NCBI RefSeq assembly: GCF_025153475.1 | Contig: NZ_JANZXA010000011.1 | Coordinates: 105,143 to 169,142, forward strand | From: Novosphingobium mangrovisedimenti | Lineage (GTDB): Bacteria > Pseudomonadota > Alphaproteobacteria > Sphingomonadales > Sphingomonadaceae | Reading direction: 5' to 3' | DNA: 64,000 nt | Part shown: piece after piece, positions 18,954-27,576 of the stretch | How the letters are laid out: each line of letters begins with the position of its first letter | Numbering within the stretch: position 1 is the stretch's first letter | Program-made: the position numbers and the translations under genes | Notes under the pieces: generated by a model | Database searches by the model: none | Seen by the model: the letters and a program-made list of their open reading frames with translations, nothing else | Told to the model about the DNA's origin: nothing

Positions 18954-19259
18954 ATGAGCGAGATCGAGGGGCAGAGGAAAACGGTAGAGCATCTTCCGAG
19001 CCAGAAATCGAACATGGTGTCCGAAGAACTGACGAGAATTCTAGCCATGCTGCGCGATGTCTCTCCGCGCGACGCCAGGATCACCTTCGAGTTCGACGGA
19101 AAGCTGCGCGTGCATATCGATGTCCGCAATGGCGAGGACGTTGTGGGGCTCGAGAAAATGCTGCCGACGCTCGCCATGGGGATGTTTCACGACATCGATG
19201 TCGGAGCCACGCCGCACCATCCTTTCTTTCACCGCATCTCCGCGGTCGTCGACCGATAG
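18954..19259 (+). CDS. Hypothetical 101-residue protein
   Basis: This small acidic/basic mixed protein has no signal peptide or membrane segment. The core ARITFEFDGKLRVHIDVRN...DVVGLEKMLPTLAMG reads as an alternating beta-strand pair followed by a helix. GTGGAGAAAC precedes the ATG. I do not recognise the family; consistent codon use and a good ribosome site support a real gene. Confidence 0.6.
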   Translation: MSEIEGQRKTVEHLPSQKSNMVSEELTRILAMLRDVSPRDARITFEFDGKLRVHIDVRNGEDVVGLEKMLPTLAMGMFHDIDVGATPHHPFFHRISAVVDR

Positions 19260-19289
19260 GCAACCATTACCGCGGCACCGTGCGGCCCC

Positions 19290-19754
19290 TCACAGACCGC
19301 CCATGAACCGAAAGCCGAAACGATAGGATGCCGGTTCTATGGTGCCGCCGTTTCGACCGGCAAGCTTGTCGGGCTGGACGGTCACAAGATCGAGTTTCCC
19401 ATCGGCGACCTGGATCGGCTCGCCCGACGTGATTTCCATCGTCCTGCTGCCCGAGCCGAGATCGACGCGAATGCGAAGGCGAACCTGCCCCGCCCAGACG
19501 CAGCGGGCGTTCATCGGGCAGCGGCTGTCTTCCAGTATCGCCAATGGTGTGACTTTAGGCCCGTCGACAATCACGGTCTGTCCGAGCGCCGCATAGGCAA
19601 GCGGTGCTTCGGGCTGCGGTGGGGGCTTGGTCGGTGCAGTGGGCTGCGACTGGTAAGGCGCCGGTTGCGCTTCCGGCGGCGCTGCGGACGGGATGATCGC
19701 GCAACCGGCAAGACCAAGCGATGCGGCGATGAAGGGCAGGGCGTGATTTCTCAT
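19290..19754 (-). CDS. Putative lipoprotein of unknown function
   Basis: This 154-residue protein has a lipoprotein signal with lipobox LAGC (Cys18), followed by a proline/glutamine-rich linker (residues 25-52). A compact C-terminal domain (TPLAILEDSRCPMNARCVWAGQVRLRI) contains two cysteines that could form a disulfide. That CPMNARCVWAG pattern is familiar from small periplasmic lipoproteins of unknown role in sphingomonads. The longer frame upstream lacks a ribosome site and overlaps the thiE start region. Confidence 0.65.
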   Translation of the reverse strand: MRNHALPFIAASLGLAGCAIIPSAAPPEAQPAPYQSQPTAPTKPPPQPEAPLAYAALGQTVIVDGPKVTPLAILEDSRCPMNARCVWAGQVRLRIRVDLGSGSRTMEITSGEPIQVADGKLDLVTVQPDKLAGRNGGTIEPASYRFGFRFMGGL

Positions 19755-19865
19755 GCCTGCAGAAAGCATCGGGACGCCTGAACGGTTCCGGAATGGCGGG
19801 CCGCCGCGACCGCGCCTGCAAACACGGCACTTCCACCAAGGCTGAACAGGCTCTAGAGCGCGGCC

Positions 19866-20522
19866 ATGACCGATGAAAACGTCCAGACCGAAGTCGAGCG
19901 TGAACCGACGCAGCTTTACCTGATTTCTCCGCTCGATGTCTGCGGGTCCTTTCCGGATCGGCTTGCGCGTGCGCTCGATGCGGGGCCGGTTGCCGCGTTT
20001 CAGTACCGGGTCAAGGACATCGACCAGCATGAGGCCGCCCGGCTTGCCGAGCCATTGCAGGCGATCTGCGCGGAGCGCGAGGTTGCGTTCATCGTCAACG
20101 ACTCGATCAGCCTAGCCAGGCGTATCGGCGCCGACGGGGTACATCTGGGGCAGGAAGACGGGACCGTCGAGGAAGCGCGACAGGCTCTGGGACGCGATGC
20201 GCAGATCGGCGTAACCTGCCACAACAGCCGCCATCTTGCGATGGAGGCCGGTGAAGCGGGCGCCGACTATGTGGCGTTCGGAGCTTTCTTCCCGACCACC
20301 ACGAAGGACGTGAAGCATACCGCCGGGCTGGACCTGCTGGAATGGTGGCAGGCCCTGTTCGAAATCCCCTGCGTCGCTATCGGCGGCATCACGCCCGAAA
20401 ACTGCGCACCGCTGGTCAGGGCAGGTGCCGATTTCCTCGCCGTGAGCGGTGCCGTGTGGAACGGCGACGAAGCAGCGGCGGTAAAGGCCTTCCATGCGGC
20501 AATGAAAGGCGCGATGTCCTAA
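19866..20522 (+). CDS. thiE: Thiamine phosphate synthase
   Basis: This 218-residue TIM-barrel enzyme couples the thiazole and pyrimidine precursors to make thiamine phosphate. The QYRVKD (usual LR.KD region), FIVNDSISLARRIGADGVHLGQEDG, YVAFGAFFPTTTK and VAIGGITPENC motifs are in order. Its stop overlaps the last bases of the convergent gene by four bases. Confidence 0.92.
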   Translation: MTDENVQTEVEREPTQLYLISPLDVCGSFPDRLARALDAGPVAAFQYRVKDIDQHEAARLAEPLQAICAEREVAFIVNDSISLARRIGADGVHLGQEDGTVEEARQALGRDAQIGVTCHNSRHLAMEAGEAGADYVAFGAFFPTTTKDVKHTAGLDLLEWWQALFEIPCVAIGGITPENCAPLVRAGADFLAVSGAVWNGDEAAAVKAFHAAMKGAMS

Positions 20523-21331
20523 ATCCGCGCGAGAAGACCGCGCGCCGCTTCGACGACGGGACCAAGACGTTCGAGAGGGCCGATGCCCGCGTATGCCTTG
20601 GCCGTTTCCGGGACTTCCAGTCCGATCGTCACGCCTTGCGGCAGCGCCTTCAGGAAATCGGCGAGTGGCAGGTCGCCGGCGCCGGGCGCAAGCCGCTCTT
20701 CGCGTGCCTCAAGGCCATAGTCGTCAGTCCTTGCGGGCATCGGCACATCGCAGATCTGCACATGCCCGATCTTCGCGGGATCGGCCACAGCCAGCTCCGC
20801 CACGGTGCTGCCGCCACGAAAGAAATGCATGGCATCGACCAGAACCTGTGCGTTGGCAGCTCCGCAAGCCGCGGCATAGTCGAGTGCTGCAGCAAATGAG
20901 GCCGGGGGCATGAGCGGCAGGAACTCAACCGTGGCGCGCAAACCGCGTTCTCCGGCCATTTGTGCAAAGGCACCGAAGGTTTCCGGAGAGGCTGCCATGC
21001 TCACGGCATTCACGGCAGGTGCGCCCAGGTCGGCGAAGAGGTCGAGCATCGGCGCGAATTGTGTCAAGTCCATGCCGTCACGCACGAGGAAGCCTTCGCC
21101 GAGCGCGACACGCACGTCATTATCCGCCAGCGCAGCCCTGGCTTCACGCACGAGCGCGGCGTCCTCGAGCAGGTTCCAGGCGGGATAGCCGTGCGGGTTG
21201 GCGGTGATGGGCTGCGGGGCCAGACCGATGGCCGATACGCCCAGTTCCCGGGCCAGTCGGATGAAATCCACCGGCGGCATTCCGAGCACGCAGATGAATT
21301 CGATGGAGAGCCTGTCTTTCGTATCGTGCAT
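20519..21331 (-). CDS. Xylose isomerase-like TIM-barrel protein
   Basis: This 270-residue protein belongs to the sugar phosphate isomerase/epimerase (AP endonuclease 2-like) TIM-barrel superfamily. Typical barrel elements are FIRLARELGVSAIGL, EFLPLMPP, QVLVDAMHFFRGG (metal-binding Asp/His strand), HVQICDVP and a C-terminal glutamate strand (IGLEVPE). The start at 21329-21331 was set by an AAAGG site. It is the last gene of the minus-strand arm carrying the MFS, LLM, SDR, cofC and npdG genes, so an isomerase or hydro-lyase role in the same pathway is likely. Substrate unknown. Confidence 0.75.
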   Translation of the reverse strand: MHDTKDRLSIEFICVLGMPPVDFIRLARELGVSAIGLAPQPITANPHGYPAWNLLEDAALVREARAALADNDVRVALGEGFLVRDGMDLTQFAPMLDLFADLGAPAVNAVSMAASPETFGAFAQMAGERGLRATVEFLPLMPPASFAAALDYAAACGAANAQVLVDAMHFFRGGSTVAELAVADPAKIGHVQICDVPMPARTDDYGLEAREERLAPGAGDLPLADFLKALPQGVTIGLEVPETAKAYAGIGPLERLGPVVEAARGLLARI

Positions 21332-21371
21332 TGAGGACCTTTCTGGCGGGCTGCATGCGCCGGCATGATCG

Positions 21372-22619
21372 TCACTTTTCCTCGGCAGCCCTGAACTCCG
21401 GATAGGGACCGAGGCCAACGAACAGGAAGGCGCACAGAAGCATCGTCGGCGCGGCGATCATCTCGAGCATGTCGTAGCTGCCCGTGAGATCGTGCACGGC
21501 ACCGGCAATGAGCGGACCGACGGCGGTGCCCGCCATCATCATCGAACTGATCGTGCCGAAGATCGCGCCGAAGTTTCGCAAGCCCGCATAACGGGAAACC
21601 AGATAGGTCGAGATCTGCAGCCCTGCACCCGACGCGAAGCCGATGCACATGGCGCCGATCAGGAGCGGCGATGGTCCGGCAATGAGGCCGATGAGCAGGA
21701 AGTGCCCAAAGGCACCCGTTGCGAAGCCGAAAAAGGGAATTATGCTGCCCTGGATCCGGTCCAGGAGCCAGCCGACACCGAGCTTGCCCACCAGCCCGGC
21801 AAGGCCCGCCGTGGCCGCGATTTCCACTGCGGTATCCATCGCAATCCCGCTTTCCGAGACGATGCGGACCAGGTGCACCGACACGCCCGAGCCCACCATC
21901 GACATCAGCAGGTTCGCGACCGCGATCCGGATCACACGGATATCCCGGATTGCTTGCGGAATGGTGAGGCCCGGCAGGACAACGGTGGTGGTCGCTCCGC
22001 CCTTGTCGGCTGCCCTTGCCTTGCGGGCATGGGCGTCGAAATAGAACGGGACCAGGAGAATCAAGGCCAGCCCCGCCCAGCCAAGGCCGAGCCATATGTA
22101 GGCCTCACGCCAGCCGAAGGCGTTAATCAGCTTGTTCGCCGCAAGAGGCGCAAGGGTCTGCCCTATCGCCGACCCGCTCAGCACGACCGCCAGCGCGAGG
22201 CTGCGGGCATGGGTGAAAACGCTGGAAATGCCAGCGCTCCACACCGTGGATTTGATGGCGAGTGCGAAGACACCATAGATCACGTAAAGAGCGATCCACT
22301 GGGTCATCGAACCGCTGAGCGTGCTGAACGCGGTAAAGGCGCCGCCCGTCAGTACCATGCCCACGATCGCCAGCCGACGCGTGCCGAACTTGTCGAGTGC
22401 CATGCCGACGAACGGGCCGCCGAGCATCGAGATCGCCGCAAAGATCGTCAGGCCCGAGGAGAGGGCGGTACGGCTCCATCCGAATTCCTTTTCCAGCGGC
22501 CCGATGAAGGTGCTGAGCGAATAGGTGATGACCGTATAAAACGACATCCCGACCATCGCCGCGAGCACAGTGGGCCAGTACCTGCGCCACTCCTCGCTCG
22601 CGGTTGCCGGTTCGTTCAT
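21372..22619 (-). CDS. MFS transporter
   Basis: This 415-residue major facilitator has about 12 membrane segments. The loop motif GMALDKFGTRRLAIVG between TM2 and TM3 matches the MFS signature. It resembles the oxalate/monocarboxylate-type group (MCT-like) of bacterial transporters. The start is ATG at 22619. Its position 31 bases from an LLM oxidoreductase and in the F420 arm suggests uptake of the compound processed by these enzymes. Confidence 0.85.
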   Translation of the reverse strand: MNEPATASEEWRRYWPTVLAAMVGMSFYTVITYSLSTFIGPLEKEFGWSRTALSSGLTIFAAISMLGGPFVGMALDKFGTRRLAIVGMVLTGGAFTAFSTLSGSMTQWIALYVIYGVFALAIKSTVWSAGISSVFTHARSLALAVVLSGSAIGQTLAPLAANKLINAFGWREAYIWLGLGWAGLALILLVPFYFDAHARKARAADKGGATTTVVLPGLTIPQAIRDIRVIRIAVANLLMSMVGSGVSVHLVRIVSESGIAMDTAVEIAATAGLAGLVGKLGVGWLLDRIQGSIIPFFGFATGAFGHFLLIGLIAGPSPLLIGAMCIGFASGAGLQISTYLVSRYAGLRNFGAIFGTISSMMMAGTAVGPLIAGAVHDLTGSYDMLEMIAAPTMLLCAFLFVGLGPYPEFRAAEEK

Positions 22620-22650
22620 TCTCCAGCCCCTCCCAAGGCCTGCAGCCGGA

Positions 22651-23571
22651 TCAGAAATCGATCTTTGCGATGACCGCTTCGCCGAAGTGGCGGGCCAGGT
22701 CGCAATATTCGCCGCGCGTCTCGGCGTAGATCGTCGCGCCCGAGGCATCGATGCCGATCGACTTGAGGTGCGCGAAGTGATCGAGCGCTTCCTGGGCGTT
22801 CCAGCCGGCTTTCACCGAATAGGTCGACGAGGCGATTACCTTGGGCGGCGTTTCTCGGCCGACCTTGGCGCAATGCTCCTGCATGTAGGCGATCGCGCCC
22901 TTCACGTCCTCGTCGTCTTCCATGCTGGCGGTGCGGGCGGTGTCGGTAATGGTCTTGGGCACGAAGAAGGGGTGCCAGGCATCACCCAGTTCGACCGTGC
23001 GGCGCAGCGCGCGCTTCGAGTTGCCGCCGACGAGCAGCGGCGGGTGGGGCTTCTGCATCGGCGTGGGCCGTACGCGGTTGCCGAGTGCTGTGTAGCCGGT
23101 GCCCTCGAAAGTGAAGTCCTCGCCGGTCCAGGCCAGCTTCATCGCCTTGATGTATTCGTCCATCAGGTCGTTGCGGGTGTCGAAGTCGACGCCCAGCGCC
23201 TTGTACTCCGCCTTCATGTATCCCGCGCCCATACCCAGGATCACACGCCCCCCGGTGAAGTGGTCGAGCGAGGATACCGCGCGCGCGGTGATGAACGGGT
23301 TGCGGTAGGGCAGGACGATGATGTTCGTCTGCAGCCGCAGCCTGGTCGTGACCGCCCCCAGCATCGACAGCATCACGAAGGGATCCTGCGCATAGTGGCC
23401 GCCGTTGTCGAGCCAACGGGCGGAAGGGACCGGGTGATCGGTTACCGAACCGGCGTAGAAACCGGCGTCTTCCAAGGCGCGGGCGATCTCGTGAAGCGCC
23501 TGCATCGAGACGAATTCGTCACCCTGTTCCACATGGTCGAAGGGCAGGCTGGTGCTGAGTGTGAAGGTCAT
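22651..23571 (-). CDS. LLM-class F420-dependent oxidoreductase
   Basis: This 306-residue protein has the luciferase-like (LLM) barrel fold. The pattern ALEDAGFYAGSVTDHP, RLRLQTNIIVLPYRNPF, SLDHFTGGRVILGMGAGYMKAEY and HPPLLVGGNSKRALRR matches the Rv2161c-type F420 group (TIGR03619 style) more than FMN-dependent bacterial luciferases. The assignment to F420 rather than FMN is supported by cofC, npdG, cofE, cofD and fbiC within 7 kb. It probably uses F420H2 or F420 to reduce or oxidise an organic substrate; the substrate is unknown. Confidence 0.85.
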   Translation of the reverse strand: MTFTLSTSLPFDHVEQGDEFVSMQALHEIARALEDAGFYAGSVTDHPVPSARWLDNGGHYAQDPFVMLSMLGAVTTRLRLQTNIIVLPYRNPFITARAVSSLDHFTGGRVILGMGAGYMKAEYKALGVDFDTRNDLMDEYIKAMKLAWTGEDFTFEGTGYTALGNRVRPTPMQKPHPPLLVGGNSKRALRRTVELGDAWHPFFVPKTITDTARTASMEDDEDVKGAIAYMQEHCAKVGRETPPKVIASSTYSVKAGWNAQEALDHFAHLKSIGIDASGATIYAETRGEYCDLARHFGEAVIAKIDF

Positions 23572-23600
23572 AGTCGTGCTCTGTCTTGATCCGGGGAAGG

Positions 23601-24470
23601 TCAGTCGATCACTTCGGGAGGAAGGATCCAGGTTTCGTTGTGGTCACGCACCCAGCCGCTGGAGGCCCACGAGCCGCCATCGACAGGGATGATCGTGCCG
23701 TTGACGTAGCTTGCCATCGGTGAGGCCAGGAATACCGCGACGCGGCCACATTCCTCGTCGATCCCGGCGCGGCCGGCCGGGATGCGGCGGCGGACGGAAT
23801 CAATCTGCGCTTCGGTGGGTTGGCACCACTTGCTCTCGTCGACCGGGCCCGTCCATTGACCGCGCGTGCCGGGGGTGACGGTATAGTCGGGCGCGATGGT
23901 GTTGACGCGGATCCCGTATTCGCCGAATTCAAGTGCAAGCGTGCGGGTCATGTTGTTGATGCCGGCCTTGCACGCGGCATAGACGGCATAGCCCGGCGCC
24001 GCGCGCGAGCCCTCGATGCTGGTCACGTTGATGATCGAACCGCCACGGCCGCCCTCGATCATGACCGGAACGGCCGCCTGCGTGGCGACGATGTTGCTCA
24101 CCAGATTGAGGTCGATGTGACGCCGCCAGTTCTTTTCCTGGAGGTCGAGGAAGTTGCGACGCGTCACGCCGCCAGCGTTGTTCACGAGAATGTCGAGCCG
24201 TCCGAATGTGTCTGCTGCGGCCGCGACGGCATTCTGCAGCGCTTCGACGTCCATCACGTTGCCGGGGATACAAAGCGCCTTGCGGCCGCGTGCCTCGACC
24301 ATCCCCTTCACCTGGTCGCAGCGCTCGGGAATGGCCTCGATGATGGCGATGTCGGCTCCCATGTCAGCCATGCACAGAGCCGTTGCGCGACCGATTCCGC
24401 CGCCGCCGCCGGTGATGAAAGCCACCTGTCCCGTCAAGTCGATGTCGCTTGCCTGCAAAATCCTCTCCAC
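23601..24470 (-). CDS. SDR-family oxidoreductase
   Basis: This 289-residue short-chain dehydrogenase has the cofactor motif TGGGGGIGRA near residue 20, NNAGG near residue 97 and the active-site YAACK (YxxxK). The C-terminal substrate loop contains an inserted stretch (TRGQWTGPVDESKWCQPTEAQID) not found in minimal SDRs, ending in a late SSGWVRDHNETW segment. It lies between the LLM enzyme and cofC and is likely a step of the same pathway. Confidence 0.85.
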   Translation of the reverse strand: MERILQASDIDLTGQVAFITGGGGGIGRATALCMADMGADIAIIEAIPERCDQVKGMVEARGRKALCIPGNVMDVEALQNAVAAAADTFGRLDILVNNAGGVTRRNFLDLQEKNWRRHIDLNLVSNIVATQAAVPVMIEGGRGGSIINVTSIEGSRAAPGYAVYAACKAGINNMTRTLALEFGEYGIRVNTIAPDYTVTPGTRGQWTGPVDESKWCQPTEAQIDSVRRRIPAGRAGIDEECGRVAVFLASPMASYVNGTIIPVDGGSWASSGWVRDHNETWILPPEVID

Positions 24471-24511
24471 CGTTTTGTGCCGTCTTCGGCATCTTTGGCA
24501 GCATGCGCTGC

Positions 24512-25123
24512 CTAGTGCTTGATTGTATACACCTGTCCAGCATCAACCAGATCAGATGGCTCGTCTATATCTTTCTCCAATCCTTCGCTGAGGATCGTCT
24601 CCACGCTGAGCCCCAGCCTTTCCGCTTCCTCGCGATGGCGGGCGGCGCTGTCAGTGCCGTAGTGGAAGCGAAAGCCTGCCGCCTCGGGCAAGGGGAGGCA
24701 CAGGGCGTTCGTTCCGGTACCATGCCGGTCGGGCGCGATGGCGATCGTGCCATGCGGGGCTTCGGCCAGCAGATCGAGATCGAGTGCCGTCACGCAGGGT
24801 AGGTCGGCGGCAATCACGATCAGCCGATCCGGCCTGCCCCGGGCATTCGAAATCTCGTCGAGAGCCTTTGCCAACGCGTCATTGAGACCGCTGCCAGGCT
24901 CGTCGATCAAGGGTATGCCGGCATCCATTCCATGCCGCGACGGGCCGACCAGCACGGTGCGCGCGACCGTTTTTGCATCGGCCGCCGCATCGACAACATG
25001 GCGCAACATGGCATCGACCAGCGCATCCCGCTCCGCGTCGGACAGGGTGACGGCAAGGCGGGACTTGCCCTGTCCACGAGCCTTGATCGGGATAAGTGCC
25101 CATATGTTCGCGGACACGCTCAT
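24512..25123 (-). CDS. cofC: 2-phospho-L-lactate/PEP guanylyltransferase CofC
   Basis: This 203-residue nucleotidyltransferase activates the phosphorylated three-carbon acid that becomes the F420 side chain. The N-terminal IPIKARGQGKSRLA, the ADLPCV motif and the DRHGTGTNAL motif are diagnostic of CofC/FbiD. Whether it uses 2-phospholactate, phosphoenolpyruvate or 3-phosphoglycerate cannot be read by eye. Its start overlaps the npdG stop by four bases (ATGA), so both are translated from one message. Confidence 0.92.
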   Translation of the reverse strand: MSVSANIWALIPIKARGQGKSRLAVTLSDAERDALVDAMLRHVVDAAADAKTVARTVLVGPSRHGMDAGIPLIDEPGSGLNDALAKALDEISNARGRPDRLIVIAADLPCVTALDLDLLAEAPHGTIAIAPDRHGTGTNALCLPLPEAAGFRFHYGTDSAARHREEAERLGLSVETILSEGLEKDIDEPSDLVDAGQVYTIKH

Positions 25124-25770
25124 GGAATCGGCGGAGCGTCCGTCAGGCTGGTGAAGCGGATGCCGGCGCCATCGGCCTTGTAGGTCTTGTTCATGTAGAT
25201 GAGGATCGAGGTCAGGGCTTCGGCAGCGGCCGAATTGCAGAGCGCTCCGCCCGCCAGGCCGCGCAGGCCCATGCCGGGGCACAGCTCGATCACCATCTTG
25301 CGCGCCTCCACATCGTCGCTGAACACCAGCACGTCGCAGTCGATGGCGTGGTCGCTGTCGAGATGGTGGGCCGAGACGTTGTGGAACGCGGTGACGAGGC
25401 GCACGTCCGGACCAAGATGCGCGCGCGCCTGCATCGCGGCACTCCCTTCCGAGGGAAGCTGCACGCGCATCACCTTGGGTGGAACTAGCGGCACCGTGGT
25501 ATCGACCACGACGGCATCGCCGACCTTGCCTTTGATGAGCGCCAACGTGTCGCCCTGCGAGGCATGGGGCACGGTCACGATCACCACGTCCTTGCCACTC
25601 GCCGCGTCGGCATTGGCGGCAAAACCCGATGCGCCGAGTTCCTCGGCAGTGACCTGCGCCTTTTCGGCCGAGCGCGAACCGATCGTCACGTCATGGCCAG
25701 CCTTGATAAGGCGGCGCGCGATTCCCTTACCCAGTGCGCCGGTTCCGCCGATCACTGCAATGGCTGCCAT
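25120..25770 (-). CDS. npdG: NADPH-dependent F420 reductase
   Basis: This 216-residue enzyme has the compact Rossmann fold of F420-dependent NADP reductase. The glycine motif IAVIGGTGALGKGIARRL, the basic NADP loop (IGSRSAEKA) and VVDTTVPLVPPK match the family, as does TAFHNVSAHHL. The basic SRS after the second strand favours NADPH. It presumably transfers hydride between NADPH and F420, supplying F420H2 to the neighbouring LLM enzyme. It is the first gene of the minus arm, facing cofE across 71 bases. Confidence 0.9.
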   Translation of the reverse strand: MAAIAVIGGTGALGKGIARRLIKAGHDVTIGSRSAEKAQVTAEELGASGFAANADAASGKDVVIVTVPHASQGDTLALIKGKVGDAVVVDTTVPLVPPKVMRVQLPSEGSAAMQARAHLGPDVRLVTAFHNVSAHHLDSDHAIDCDVLVFSDDVEARKMVIELCPGMGLRGLAGGALCNSAAAEALTSILIYMNKTYKADGAGIRFTSLTDAPPIP

Positions 25771-25841
25771 TTGTCTATCTCTCCCGCGAATTCTTGTCTG
25801 AGGCGATTGTCCTGAACGACGAGGCGGACCTATTAGGACCC
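25771..25841. promoter_or_regulatory. Divergent promoter region of the F420 cluster
   Basis: These 71 bases separate npdG (minus) from cofE (plus) and must drive both arms. On the plus strand TTGTCC (25807-25812) and TATTAG (25831-25836) form a promoter-like pair with an 18-base spacer; initiation 6-7 bases later would fall at the cofE ATG (25842). I see no clear operator palindrome. Confidence 0.4.
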
Positions 25842-26624
25842 ATGGACCCGATTGCACAAATGACCGTGCGCCCGCTCGCCGGGTTGCCCATGTTCGCCCC
25901 CGGAATGTCGATAGCGCAAGCCATTTGCACGGTTTTGCGCGGCGAAGGAGACGACCTACGCGATGGCGATATCTGTGTGATCGCCCAGAAGATCGTCTCC
26001 AAGGTCGAAGGAAGGGCGGTCGAACTGGATGCCTTCACCCCGGGAACCGAAGCGGAGGAACTGGCTCGTCTTACGGACCGCGAACCGACCATGGCCCAGG
26101 CGATCCTCGATGAAAGCGCCGAAATCCTGCGGGCGACACCTGCAGCAATCGTCGCGCGTCATCGCAGCGGGCATGTATTGGCCAATGCCGGGATCGATGC
26201 CTCGAATGTCGAGGGCGCGGAGGATGGCACCGTGCTGCTCTGGCCCAGGGACCCCGACGCCTCGGCGCGGGCAATCCGGACCGAATTGCAAAAGGCCACC
26301 GGCATAAAGCCAGGCGTGGTTATCGCGGACTCGATGGGCCGGGCATGGCGGATCGGAACAGTGGGCACCGCCATAGGGTGCGCGGGCCTGACCGTGCTGG
26401 AAGACCGGCGGGGCAGGGCTCAGGACCTCTTCGGCCGTACCTTGCAGGCAACCGTGATCGCCGTAGCGGACTCGATCGCCGCCATGGGGACGCTGGCCAT
26501 GGGCGAGGGGGCCGAAGGCACCCCGGTCGCGCTCGTGCGGGGCGCCGGGCGCTGGGTCGGCGCGGAAGACGGTCCGGGAGCGGCGAGCGGCCTGCGACCG
26601 ATGGAGCAGGATATGTTTCGATGA
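25842..26624 (+). CDS. cofE: Coenzyme F420-0:L-glutamate ligase CofE
   Basis: This 260-residue single-domain enzyme adds glutamates to F420-0 to form the poly-glutamate tail. The DGDICVIAQKIVSKVEGR strand-helix is the family hallmark, followed by GIDASNVE, GVVIADSMGRAWRIGTVGTAIG (the metal/GTP region) and a closing dimer segment. It lacks the C-terminal FMN/nitroreductase-like domain of mycobacterial FbiB. ATG at 25842 was chosen over upstream frames because family homology begins a few residues later. The cofD ATG overlaps its stop. Confidence 0.92.
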   Translation: MDPIAQMTVRPLAGLPMFAPGMSIAQAICTVLRGEGDDLRDGDICVIAQKIVSKVEGRAVELDAFTPGTEAEELARLTDREPTMAQAILDESAEILRATPAAIVARHRSGHVLANAGIDASNVEGAEDGTVLLWPRDPDASARAIRTELQKATGIKPGVVIADSMGRAWRIGTVGTAIGCAGLTVLEDRRGRAQDLFGRTLQATVIAVADSIAAMGTLAMGEGAEGTPVALVRGAGRWVGAEDGPGAASGLRPMEQDMFR

Positions 26625-27574
26625 AGGCACAACACGTGCTCGCGCTTTCGGGTGGTGTCGGCGGCGCCAAGCTGGCGGCGGGGCTGGCGGCTGTGCTGCC
26701 TCCAGAAGACCTGACCATCGTCGTCAACACAGGGGACGATTTCGAGCATCTGGGGCTGACCATCTGTCCCGACATCGATTCGGTCACCTATGCGCTCGCC
26801 GGTCTCAACGACACGCAGAGGGGCTGGGGCGTGAAAGACGAGACCTGGCAGGCCATGGGGATGCTCAAGGCGCTGGGCGAGGCGGACTGGTTCAACCTCG
26901 GCGATCGGGACATGGCTATGCATATCGCCCGAAGCTGGCGTCTGCGCGCGGGTGAGAGCCTGTCGGAAGTAACGGCCAGGCTGACCCGCGAACTGGGTAT
27001 CGTGCACGCGATAGTTCCCATGAGCGACACGCCCGTGCGCACGCAGGTCGAAACGGCGGAAGGATGGCTGGACTTCCAGCGCTATTTCGTTGCCGAGCAA
27101 TGCCGGCCGGTGGCAACGGGCATCCGCTTCGCCGGCATTCCGGGCGCGGCGCCGTCCCCGGCCTTTACCGAGGCGCTGGCCCGGGAAGACCTTTGCGCGA
27201 TCGTCGTATGCCCCTCGAATCCGTATCTCAGTGTCGATCCGATATTGGCGGTGGACAGCGTCAGGGCGACGCTCGAAGGCCGCCGCGTGCCGCTGATCGC
27301 GGTTTCGCCGCTGGTGGGCGGAACCGCGTTGAAGGGGCCTCTGGCAAAGCTGCTGGGAGAGCTGGGGCAACCCGTATCCAATGCTGCGATCGCAGATCAC
27401 TACGGCGATCTTCTGGATCATCTGGTGATAGACAACGCCGATGCCGCCGATGCCGAGGGGTTGCGCGGGGCGGGCCTTTCGGTCACGATTACGGGAACAG
27501 TCATGTGCGATGCCGATGATCGGGAGCGGCTTGCGCGCGTAGCACTGTCCGCAGCCCGTATCGAAACAGGATAA
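26621..27574 (+). CDS. cofD: 2-phospho-L-lactate transferase CofD
   Basis: This 317-residue enzyme joins the activated phospho-acid to the 5-deazaflavin Fo to give F420-0. The N-terminal LSGGVGGAKLAAGL, NTGDDFEHLGLTICPDIDSVTY and WFNLGDRDMAMHI motifs are diagnostic of CofD/FbiA. The C-terminal half carries CPSNPYLSVDPIL. The start overlaps cofE by four bases (ATGA), implying coupling. Confidence 0.94.
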   Translation: MKAQHVLALSGGVGGAKLAAGLAAVLPPEDLTIVVNTGDDFEHLGLTICPDIDSVTYALAGLNDTQRGWGVKDETWQAMGMLKALGEADWFNLGDRDMAMHIARSWRLRAGESLSEVTARLTRELGIVHAIVPMSDTPVRTQVETAEGWLDFQRYFVAEQCRPVATGIRFAGIPGAAPSPAFTEALAREDLCAIVVCPSNPYLSVDPILAVDSVRATLEGRRVPLIAVSPLVGGTALKGPLAKLLGELGQPVSNAAIADHYGDLLDHLVIDNADAADAEGLRGAGLSVTITGTVMCDADDRERLARVALSAARIETG

Positions 27575-27576
27575 AC

